A stretch of DNA of 64,000 nucleotides, taken from Marsupella aquatica. Taxonomy: Eukaryota; Marchantiophyta. Positions 54,332 to 64,000 of the stretch are shown here, piece by piece. Where the stretch lies: the NCBI GenBank assembly GCA_973895155.1, contig OZ316898.1, positions 18,724,001 through 18,788,000 of the forward strand, written 5' to 3'. A program made the translations under genes and the position numbers. Under the pieces are notes generated by a model. That model did not search any database, was not told the DNA's origin, and was given only the letters and a program-made list of their open reading frames with translations. Each line of letters opens with the position of its first letter. Position 1 is the first letter of the stretch.

Positions 54332-57300
54332 AGGATTCCACTCGGAATGGACTGGAAGCACCCGGAAATTATATTCTGTCGGTTTCCAAGGGAATGGTTC
54401 TGTCTAGTCTGGTATTTGGTCGGTTGGCTGCTCTTATCGGTCGATTCTGCGACCATTTGTCTACACTGAGATTTGGACAACGACAGTCTGGTGTCTGCTC
54501 ATGAGGTCGATCGCTAGTTACTTCGGATTGAAGAAGTGGACGACATTGCGTGTGATTGAGCAAGCTTAGTCTCGTACTCAGTTCTAACATATGGTCCGAA
54601 TCACGCAGTCTGCTTGTTCCCAGCTAGACTTCCCCACATAATGAATCTATACTTTGTTCGGGGAAGACTTGCTTGATCCTCATAAATTAGCAGGTGGATG
54701 ATAAGGGAAACCTATATACCTTGAGCGGCTCATGGGACAATCATGCATTTACACCTCATGTTCAGGTTTTGGTCGCTTTGATGTGACAAAGGCTGATGTG
54801 AGACGGTTAGCGAGGAGACCGAACGAAAGGATGTTGCCTAGAATTGCTCTGATTTACTGACAGGTTTACCGATGGAGCAGTAAACGGTCTACCGATGTTC
54901 TATAATTCTCCATTACAACAAGCTGTGGCTCTTACCTGCAATCTCGGTCGTACATATTTGTGCTCATCTACTACAATAAAGTGATTGTTGGATAAGCTTT
55001 TCGAGACTAAATAGCTAGCAATAGAAAGATTCTGTTTGTTTAATTCCTTTCAGCAAAAGAAAGATGTCGTTGGATGTTCACAATAAAATATAGTAGCCAA
55101 AGTGCTTGTTGCTACATAGTGCAAAGGAGCCTTTAACGGGGACCACAGAGACCAAATCAGAAAGTGAGAATCACCCGCCAATTAATGCAGGGAAAGGGTC
55201 CTGCAATCGAACCACGAATATTTGGATGCTTTAACATAAGCTTTGAGCTTTTGCAGGTATCCGAATCATGATGAGATCCATGTCCCCCCCCTCCCCTCCA
55301 GTCACTCTTGTGCAGAAGCTGCAAAGTATTACCTTTGCCGGTCTAGAGGACGTGGCACCTCGGTGACTCCGAAAGACTTCCTGCATAATGGATGTTCCCG
55401 TCGACGTTGTGTAATGGCACATGCACTTCTAACTTTCCTGGTGAGCCTTTACGAAAAAGTGGCCCCTCACGAAGACTCTGCGATGGTAGGTATCCATTCA
55501 TCTTCTTATTGGTGTGATGCGTTCCTTCAACTGTAGCATGCTCCGGTTGAGATGCCACCTAGCGACGCGGTCAGAGGTGCCACCCTTCATAGCAATCGCA
55601 GCGGTTAGTAACTTGAGAACTTACAAAGATTGTAAAAGCTGAAGTTTAGCAGAAGCAAATTGGTGATTGATGCACGGAACATTTCTGTGTATGTTTGTGG
55701 TCTGACTGTCTGAGTCGAGGGAGCTAAATTTGGAACAAGTGATTGGAACTCCGGGTATCCGCGTCGATGGGTCTACTCTAGGTGGCGCTGGCCTGCCAAA
55801 AACATCTGAAGCGGACCTCAGGCTGCCTATGTGTTGAGCCAATTATTGATTGCTGTGCAGTATTGAGACCCCGGTCCTAAATCGAAAGTCTGTCTGTCTA
55901 TGGTCTGGTCCGACGAGGATGTCTGATTGTCTGGTCTTTGCTCCAGGACATGAGACAAGGGGACAACCTTTATAAAGAGAATTCAATTCACCAATACCAT
56001 GCACTGGAATACACACTATATAGAACTAGTGGTCTCTGCATAAGTGCATATCTCTGTCAGGAGTCCCTTTACGCCATGCTAGCTGTTGAAGTGCGCAATG
56101 CCCCAGACTGATCGAATGTGGGAAACATACTGTCTCCTCAAATGGGCTCTTTCCTTCTCCTGTCAGAATCTTTCGGCCAAGCTGGTCAAACCTTTAGATT
56201 TTTGTTCTCTGATAAGTCTCAGGCTCTCCGGACACTGCCTCGCAAGGCCGAGCGAGGGTAAGGGTTTTCATGTTCATCTCAAGGCAAAGTTCCTTTGGCT
56301 TGTAGTGACTTTATAATCAAGTTCCTCCTCTTTAGTCTTTGTCAGACTCTTTTGCATTCCATGACGACTTTCCCCATCCCCTTTTACTCTTTGGTGTGAT
56401 CTTCTTCGATTCCCATGGTTCGACGAGTTAATATTTCGTCAGGCTGGAGAGAAGACACCTCGATTTTCATGTAGAGTGTCAGTTGTGAAATGCTACTTTA
56501 CCGATTTGGAGTTTTTCTTCAGCATTGCACAGTCAGCTCATTTGTCGATACAACTTACGTCTCAATAGCTTTTTCTGCGGCACTAGCACGGTGAGTTTGT
56601 CTCGACAGCAAGAGATCGAAGAATCCTTTCTCTCTCTCCCCGTAAAATGTGGTCGAATGGACACTTGAGGTATTGATTACTGTTATTATTTGGTAGTCAT
56701 TTGCTCAGCACTGGCACGGCTGCTTTGGGGATGACACTCTTAAGTACCATCCCTTTCCTACATTGTCGGCAGAGCTGAATTGTCCTCAATGACAATTGGG
56801 TTTTACATATTTCATGTACTTACTTGCGGAGCTCAACATTGGCCCGCTTGTCTGTGTTTGAACTAGTTGAAGGCGTATTATTATTACAAATACTTGACTC
56901 CCTAAACGTAACTCTTATCTCTGATTGTCTCTATTACAGCTGTAGGACCATGCCCCATTGTTTGGTCGTGTGTTCTGTAGTCCTGTCATAATTCGGACGT
57001 TCTTTTAAGCTCACGTGCTCCTCCGATTCTCGTGAAGAGCTTTGTGGTTCAATTAGTGCGGTATTTCAGAGACTCCGTATGCATATTATTGACTCAAAGA
57101 GTCATTGGCTCCGGTGGCCAAATTATTGGCTCCGAGTCATTGGAATACCGGAGTTCCGAAGTTCGATTATCTTCTTTTTGCTGCAATGGCGCCAGATACT
57201 CCGGGATGTCTTCGCAAAAATAGTGCAACTCATGCCTCTGATTTTGTGCATTGCAGCTGTAAGACCATTCCCCACTTTTTAGTGTTTTCATCCTCCTTTC

Positions 57301-59757
57301 GTCTCGGATTCCACTCTTCGGGTCTTCTTTGTCTGACTCATGTCTTTAGCGCTTTGTGGGTTCAATGAGTAGAGTATTCCAATGACTCTGGTACTCCAAT
57401 ATCCTCCAATATACTCCTGACAGTCAACCAGAGAATGTCAAACCCGAGCTACCTGTCGATTCAACCTCGGTAAGACTTAGTAATCGAAATGTTCATGGAA
57501 TCTTTCCTTGGCTGAAACTGCTTAATTTTTGTTATCTGTATGCCACGAGAGCAATTGTGTTGAGTGGATTTCTTACGGCTAACAACTAAACGTTCAAATT
57601 ATAGAAGAATGACTCGGGCATCGAAGTTACAATGCGATGAGAATGCTGGCATTTCCCAAATAGTGATGTATAATACTCGATTAAATACATTAAAACCAAT
57701 GAAGATGCGAGATCTCCTTACTTACCTCTCATAACCTATGTTGGGGTTTGGGCCTTCATTTTTGAATGATTTGAGTCCTTAACTGAAAAGCTACAGAATT
57801 GACTCATTTGACACCTCTGCCGAATGATCGATTGTTTGTCAATTCCACGATTGTCTCCTTGACAACTGACGAATCCGAGGTATGAGTTGCGAAAAACAAC
57901 CGTCAAGAGTACCTATGCCGAGATGGAGACTGTTATAATAAAATAACCATATGGTTAATCCTGCTCCGAGCTGCAAAGACTAGCATGGACTTTGAGGCTT
58001 GCAAACATTCCTTCTTGTCCGTCGATTAAGCTTAATGATTTTGTTCATTTGCCGGTCCGGCGTTTGCAGAGATATGAGTTGCTGGACGAAATACCGCAGG
58101 ATTCAAGTCTGCTCGTGCCAACAGAGAAAAACCCACTCTCAATGTCGTGGTGCTGTTGAACTTTACAGGACCCTTATCGAACCTCCACTTCTGAGAATTA
58201 CACGCATGATGATAGGAGACAGTTGAAGAAAATGATGAAATATTGGGGCGGCTTGCTGCTCATCGGGGATGCTCTCCATCTTTAAACTTGACTTCAACAA
58301 CCAAGAAGTCCGCAATTTCCGCAAAGGTCGCAGCCCCTGGACGGTGGTGCATGCTAGGAGCCAGACGTATTTACTCAGAACAGGTCTTGCTGTGAGGTCA
58401 AGATCACGAGACAAATAATGCAACTCATCCGCTTAAAGACTTGCCGTAAGAGAAAACAAAACTGTTCCTAGGAGGGTGTGTTTCATCTCTCAAAGAAAAC
58501 TTAAAACGTGTCGTTGTCACCGACGAGAGATGATGTGCTGTGTCATGTTCCCTGGGCAAAGTAACTACAGACATTGACATCCATAATCTTACAGCCTCGC
58601 CTGTATTTCAACCAGGCGCAAATCTCAAGTACAAAATAATTATAAAACTATAATTTGCACTACAGAAAGACGGTTGTATCCGGTTAGTTGATGAGGAATA
58701 AGGAAAGCCACGCAAGCGAAGATAATGCCGAGGGGCAATCATGTCACTAGTTTTGTCGAAACAATCGTGAATCCAGCAATTGCAGGGTTCTCAAGGACGA
58801 TCGTGGAAAAGTAACTAAGACAGACTAATAACTACTGTGAATTCCATGGAACGTGGCGAGCAGGGTGCACAGACAAGTAAGTCCACGGAATGCTTTAGCG
58901 CAGATCGGGCGAATTATCAACGAGAATTCATGGAAAGCGGATCTGTGGGCCCAAGTAACACGTAAACTCTATGGAAAGCAGCTAGTAAGTAGGCCGAGCT
59001 AGCAAGCAAAATCCTGGAATAGTGCCCAATAGTTGTAACTGAGCAGTGAAAGCCCGGAAAAGTGGCTTGCCAGCTGAACTCACGAGCAAAATCCTGGAAA
59101 GGAGACCCAACTTGGCTGGACTCAATCGCGAGTGACTCCTTCAAAACGCAATCTCAAGGACGAAATTGAGATCTCATTCATACGAGCATTCCTCAAGAAT
59201 AAAGTACACGAACTGATTGCATAGCCATGGCGTCCTTTGGGACGAGTCTTTTCATTATTCGCGTTGTAGATCATGTGATCCACCGAATGACAAGATCATG
59301 TGATCTACCAATTACAACAACTTTGCCGTTTTTCAACTTTGGCGGATAATCCGATCCTAAACCGTCTGAAAAAAGCTAGACAGCAAGTCTCGACTCTGCT
59401 TGTCCCTCAGTGGTGACATTTACAAGAACAAGAGGGACAAGTACCGCCGGTAGTGTCGTTGTTGGGACTTGACGTGACGTGAATCGAAGGGGTCTAATTG
59501 CTCCCCGAAAGAATTGCTTGATATCCGATGCTGAGGAAGGTTTTCTCTGCTCTGCTCCTACATTTCTACGTATCGTACACGACAGCTGGTTCCTGGCAAA
59601 TTGATTGCCGACAGCCCAGCTACCAGTGGTTCATCTTCCTCGGGTGTTCACTTAAATTTGATCTACTGAAGTGCCTCTACACGGGTATAGCACAGCTCTG
59701 ATTGCAACCCGAATTCTATCAAAACTCTAAATTGTTTAAGATATAATCTAACAATGA
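54332..59757. other. Intergenic region, no confident gene
   Basis: Short frames only. A weakly exon-like plus segment at about 58069-58150 follows an AG acceptor and reads RYELLDEIPQDSSLLVPTEK, but no partner exon was found. Around 56938-57400 two diverged copies (about 317 bp apart) share gctgta-gaccat-cccca and agcgctttgtgg-ttcaat-type blocks. About 58900-59110 holds three loose repeats around caaaatcctggaa. The downstream flank of U-box gene 3 lies at the right end. Confidence 0.4.
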
Positions 59758-60993
59758 TCAGGGATCGCAGTTCTGTAATCTGTGCCGTAATAGCAAAAGG
59801 AGGAAGGAAGCTCTATGCCTACTTTGCCAGCTGATTCTGCTGTCACCAGCTTCAGCAAAATTTGACAACTGAGTCAAGATGCCCGCCAACGCAGCTGCTT
59901 CATCGACACAATTCTCCGGATAACTTTGGCAGAGTGTCCAAAGGCAAGAGATTGCCTTTTCAGAGGCAAAGTCATCTCCCAAGCTGATAATCCTCCCCAG
60001 AACGGGCACAATGAGGGCATGTGCACTGACTGCCTCCCTCCCCTCCGCGCACGAGCAGAGAAGCTCGAGTAGGCTTGTGAGGGCACGTACTTTACTCCTC
60101 TGCTCGGCTTCCGGAAGCCTCTCCACCACAGCAAACACGACCCCTGCTTTCACCGCTCTGATCAGATTTCTCTCCGGGCCCTCGTAGATGATTGCTAGCA
60201 ACGTCTTCAATCCAACTCCCATGGCCCTGGCATAGAGATCCTCCGTGATAAGCTGCACCAATCCCTGGAAAACGCCGGCTGTGGCACCCACAGAAGATTT
60301 CATTTCCACGTCTTGAGAAGCCAAACTGAAGAGCAACAAAGCGGCGTTCACTCTCCCATCCAAGGTCCCTCTATTGAGCAGCCACGAGACGGTAGTGAGC
60401 TGTTTGGTCCCGATGTGGACATCCTTTCTGATGTGCCTCAAAGGGAGGAGAGTCAGAACACCCAGAGCCTCCTCGCAAGCTTGTAAGTTCTTGCCCAAGT
60501 TCTCCGGAGAGAAGACAAAGTTGGCCAGAATTGGAATCGCTCCAGCCTCGCGGAGCACTCTCCTGTTCTCGTGATTGTCCGACTCCTTCGCCAGACTTCT
60601 CAGCTTCCTAAGATTGTTGTAGCGCACCTCTGCTGGAATCGTCTCCCGGGAGATTTCCTGAAGCATCTTCTCCACCTGTTTCGGCTCCGCTTGCGGCTTA
60701 GCACACCTCTGCACTAGAGGAACCTCCTCCGCATCTCCCGAATAGTAATTGTTGGCGCCACACCAGTGCTCAATCAACCTGTTGAGAGTGTGGTTCGGAT
60801 GGACCTCCTGCCTCTCGAGCTCCTGCATAGTGATGGGGCAGGTTTTGTGACCGGACTCAAACCATTGCTCGATGCTCCGACGCTCGTACGTCTGTCCTGT
60901 GCTCAATGTCACTGGGTCCTTCATCAACTCCAAACTGATCGGGCACATAAAAAAACTGGGCACTGGTGCTGTTGCTGCGACTGCAGTCACCAT
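59758..60993 (-). CDS. Plant U-box / ARM-repeat E3 ubiquitin ligase (paralogue 3)
   Basis: Intronless, 411 residues, ATG at 60993, TGA at 59760-59758. The U-box spans about residues 13-77: PSFFMCPISLELMKDPVTLS, QTYERRSIEQWF, GHKTCPITMQ and NHTLNRLIEHW. The ARM-type region includes REAGAIPILANFVFSPENLG, DGRVNAALLLFSLA, AGVVFAVVERLPEAEQRS and KAISCLWTLCQSYP. It aligns without large gaps to paralogues 1 and 2 and shares features with each (GTKQLT with 1, EAGAIPILA and SPENL with 2). A cytosolic E3 ligase is expected; the target is unknown. Its leader region also carries a tandem duplication (61145-61353). No lesion is seen. Confidence 0.93.
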   Translation of the reverse strand: MVTAVAATAPVPSFFMCPISLELMKDPVTLSTGQTYERRSIEQWFESGHKTCPITMQELERQEVHPNHTLNRLIEHWCGANNYYSGDAEEVPLVQRCAKPQAEPKQVEKMLQEISRETIPAEVRYNNLRKLRSLAKESDNHENRRVLREAGAIPILANFVFSPENLGKNLQACEEALGVLTLLPLRHIRKDVHIGTKQLTTVSWLLNRGTLDGRVNAALLLFSLASQDVEMKSSVGATAGVFQGLVQLITEDLYARAMGVGLKTLLAIIYEGPERNLIRAVKAGVVFAVVERLPEAEQRSKVRALTSLLELLCSCAEGREAVSAHALIVPVLGRIISLGDDFASEKAISCLWTLCQSYPENCVDEAAALAGILTQLSNFAEAGDSRISWQSRHRASFLLLLLRHRLQNCDP

Positions 60994-61144
60994 CTCCGAT
61001 CGTTTGTGTTCCTCGGCCCTGGTGCGATGATTAGTGATCAGAACTTCCTCCCACCGCCGCTTCTCCTTCGTGTCCCTCCGTAATCGTGCATACTCACATC
61101 ACTGCCATACTCGATCCAATTGCCATATCACCAGCAAACTCACG

Positions 61145-61353
61145 CCGATTCCTCGTCAGACCAGCCAGCAAACTTCCCCACACTTCCCAATCTCTCTTCT
61201 CTCACCAAAACGAAATCCTGCTCGGAAATCTGCTGCTCTCCGTGACCACCACGGCAATACTCACTCCGATTCCTCTTCACAGCGGCAGCAAGCAAACCTT
61301 CCCCACACCCTGGAATCTTTCTTTCTCTCACCAAAACGAAGTCCTGCTGCACA
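61145..61353. repeat. Two-copy tandem duplication, 121-bp period, in the leader of U-box gene 3
   Basis: Units start ccgattcctc at 61145 and 61266 and end with ctctcaccaaaacgaaatcc or ctctcaccaaaacgaagtcc. It lies about 150 bp upstream of the ATG at 60993. Confidence 0.8.
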
Positions 61354-61564
61354 TTTCCTCCAAGACAGACAGGTTCCCTTTCCAAAGAGTACAGAATCTC
61401 AAACCGCTTCTTGGTGGCCTAACCGTTTCTTCCCCTTTCCACAAGACCCACCTACTTCCCGACGATCATGCGACGCCTATGAATGAATGAAAGAACCACA
61501 AGCAAAAAAATGCGTTCGATCGCCTCTCCCCGGAACTTATTATTGTAAACCACAGCAGAAGCTG

Positions 61565-61608
61565 AGTCTTTCTCGAGTCTTCTCGAGTCTTTCTCGAGTC
61601 TTTCTCGG
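61565..61608. repeat. Short pyrimidine-rich repeat (tctttctcgag)n
   Basis: About four units of tctttctcgag, one shortened, in the upstream region of U-box gene 3. Confidence 0.85.
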
Positions 61609-61929
61609 TCAGATCTCGACAACTTCCACAGAATGAGCCCACCTGGATTGGGGGCCACTCCAATCGTCGCAGCCGGCTGCTGCGGCGACGACAAGAAGAA
61701 TGTTTTGGAACGCCACCGAAGCTTACGCCAGCTAACTGTAGGCGATCCTACTCTCAGGCTCTCGGCCCACCATGAATGCCTGATTATTTTGGATCGGTGA
61801 TCGGGTGATGCCTTCAGCTCGCGAGCTTTCCACAGCAGGTGCACGCCTGTATGATGCTGTCCACACTGTGTGTCACCTCTAGTCCTGTACCACTGTCACA
61901 TTCTGTCTCTCTGTCCCTTAGTAGGACCA

Positions 61930-63700
61930 GGCAAGTGACTCGAGTCCAGCCCGGACAGAAAACATTTTCCTAGATTTTTCTGGCCGTTAGATGTTCCTAG
62001 ATTTAAGGATGACCGTCCCTGCTCCAGTGACTCGCGTCCATGCCAGCCAGCAAATTTTTTCTAACATTTTCCTGGATTTTTCCTGACAGTTAGATCTCCC
62101 TGGAATTAAGGATTACCGTCCCTAAACTCTGTGACTCGCGTCCAGGCCAGCCAGCGAATTCCTTGGAAAAGGGATTTGGATTGTTTCTGACCTTTAGATC
62201 TCTGGAGATTTAAGGATGACCGTCCTTTCTGCGGCTGTGCCAGCTTGGAGCAGGGTAATCTGTAATGCTGCTTGAGGTATTATGGCCGTCCGATTCCCTG
62301 AAAGGTCTGAAAGGGGAAAGGGGGTAACTCTTGGAAGTAATTCTGTTCAATTTTTGGGGGTGACATAGCTAAAAAGTGACTCGCGTCCAAGCCAGCCAGC
62401 AAATTCCTTCTATAATTTTCGACTTTCCTGACTGTTGGATCTCCCTAGATTTAAAAATAACCATCCCTGTGACTTGAGTCCGGGCCAGCAGCCAGTAGAG
62501 CCTTCTCTAATTTTCCTGGATTTATTTTTGACCATTAGATCTCCTTGGATTTAAGGCTGACCGTCCCTGTCCGTCCAAGCCAGCTTGCTTGCTGTACTGC
62601 TTGGAGCAGGGTCATCGCTAAGGATGCTGGAGGTATTTAAGGCAATTCCTTGAAAGAGGCTAACTGAGTAATTTTGTTCCAATTTCCAGGCTGACATTGC
62701 AAAAAGGTGACTCACGTCCAAGCCAGCCAGCAAATTCCTTCTAAAATTCTCCTAGATTTTTCCTGGCCGTTGGCTCCCCATAGATTTAAGGATAACCATC
62801 CTTGCTCCAATGACTCAGGTCCAGGCCAGCTTGTTTGCAGCAAAGCTTGGAGCAGGGTGATCTGTAAGGTTGTTCGAGGTATTTATTGCCGTCGAATTCC
62901 ATGAAAGGGAGTAACTCAGTAACTGGGTTATTTCTTCGATTTTTGGGAGTGACAAAGCAATAAAGTGACTCGCGTCCAGTCCAGCCAGCAGAGCCCAAGG
63001 CCAGCCAGCAGAGCCGAGGCCAGCTTGCTTGCTGCCCCGCTTTGGAGCAGGGTAATCTGTGAGGTTGTTTGAGGTATTAATGGCCGTCCGATTCCTTGAA
63101 AGGGGACAACTGAGTACCGATGGGGGTCACATACCGAAAAACAGGTTTCTTTTTCTGTCTTTTACTGCAAACGCCACTTCGTGTGAAGGGAATGATTCTA
63201 GGAATCGTGGCAATAATTTGTTTTTCTGACCATTAGATCTCCCTGGATATAGGGATACTCGCTAATCCAATGACTCAACCCTTGGCCAGCCAGGAGGGCC
63301 AGACGCCAGCTTGATTCTGCACAGCTTCGAGCAGGGTAATCTGTAAGGTTGTTTGAAGTATTGTGGCCGTCCCATTCCTTGAAAGTGGGTAACTGATTAA
63401 ATTTGCTCGATTTTGAGGGTGACCTACTGAAAATTGGTCTGTAACTTGGGTTTCTTTTCTATTTTCACAAAGTTATCCCTAAACACCATTTTAAGTTGCC
63501 CACAAAAATAACTTAATTTGTAAGCTGCCCCCAACTTAGCAATGATGTTAATGATGTTTAATTTTGCCCATGATATAGGCCTTTTTAATGTCCCCTTGTG
63601 TGTGAAGGAGAAGGTGCTAGGAATGTTTCTCATCCAAATTTCCTACATGAATTTTTTACCATCAGATCTCCCTGGATTTAATGATAATCCATCCAATGTA
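61930..63700. repeat. Complex higher-order tandem-repeat field
   Basis: Three sub-motifs alternate. (1) gtgactcgcgtccaggccag-type heads near 61937, 62031, 62122, 62376, 62471, 62708, 62810, 62965 and 63270. (2) gttagatctccctggattta-like blocks. (3) ggagcagggtaatctgtaa, near 62249, 62606, 62850, 63046 and 63331, followed by gaggtatt and ggccgtccgattcc. Larger units of about 200-360 bp combine them. No coding potential is seen. Confidence 0.75.
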
Positions 63701-64000
63701 GCCAGGTAGGAAACTGGTTGATGGAAGACAAAAAAAACAGGTGGCAAATTTTTGCCACTAAAAAAATTAGGAACCTGGTCAGTCAATCTTGAGCCTGATA
63801 ACTGAAGTTGTTGGGGAAAGACAGCAAAACATGCGCACTGGGAGGAATCCAGATTGGGAGTTGAAGAACAGCTCCATGGGCTCTCTTGCCAGGAGCAGGG
63901 GTGAGGGGCAACAGTGAGGGTATGACTAGGAGGGTGAGGGTTGTGGCTGGTGCAGGCAAGGAGTCGGGACTGCGTTTGGGCTAACCTGAATTTGTTTGTT
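63701..64000. other. Window end, nothing recognised
   Basis: No ORF or repeat stands out. The last 100 bp are G-rich (gaggg, gtgaggg) without a clear period. Confidence 0.4.

Noticed and set aside
1-64000. tRNA or rRNA genes
   Set aside because: I scanned by eye for B-box-like gttcgaat contexts and cloverleaf arms and found none convincing. A tRNAscan run would be decisive.

Overview
The window is nuclear DNA of a land plant. The evidence is plant-type intronless U-box/ARM ubiquitin ligases, spliced genes with GT-AG introns of about 120-620 bp, plant Ty1/copia LTR elements and a plant L1-type LINE. Gene density is low. The genes and the many young-looking short tandem duplications would suit a bryophyte or another early-diverging lineage, but the sequence does not settle the species.

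Layout. (1) 0.2-4 kb, minus strand: five exons of a platelet-activating-factor acetylhydrolase (PAF-AH II) gene that runs off the left edge, then exons of an unrecognised gene. (2) 4-11.5 kb: no confident gene; tandem duplications, a 71-bp satellite-like array split by a 139-bp retroposon tail, small inverted-terminal elements and a foldback hairpin. (3) 11.55-12.77 kb: U-box gene 1. (4) 13-16.5 kb: intergenic, with two-copy tandem repeats. (5) 16.6-19.25 kb: a six-exon PhzF-family gene reconstructed at codon level; two of its four catalytic residues appear to be replaced. (6) 20-25 kb: LINE debris and tandem repeats. (7) 25.5-26.8 kb: U-box gene 2, preceded by three degenerate head-to-tail copies of its own leader and first codons. 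(8) 28.8-47.1 kb: a nested transposon complex. Two copia bodies lie head to head (minus, then plus) between two LTR segments that both point to the minus strand, and the plus copy is split by a 6.76-kb LINE with a 19-bp target-site duplication. (9) 47-59.7 kb: mostly AT-rich non-coding DNA, with a tandem pair of long hairpins at 52.2 kb and one plausible orphan ORF at 53.9-54.3 kb. (10) 59.76-60.99 kb: U-box gene 3, followed by a leader duplication and a complex tandem-repeat field to about 63.7 kb.

How the parts relate. The three U-box genes are paralogues on one strand and probably encode cytosolic E3 ligases. The PAF-AH and PhzF genes look like independent metabolic genes. Most other structure reflects transposons and a strong tendency to local tandem duplication, at least a dozen separate events of about 70-420 bp, several covering gene 5' ends. 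Both copia copies and the LINE are dead. Most copia stop codons are CAG to TAG, the pattern expected from deamination of methylated cytosine. All coordinates and translations were read by eye; no database search was run.
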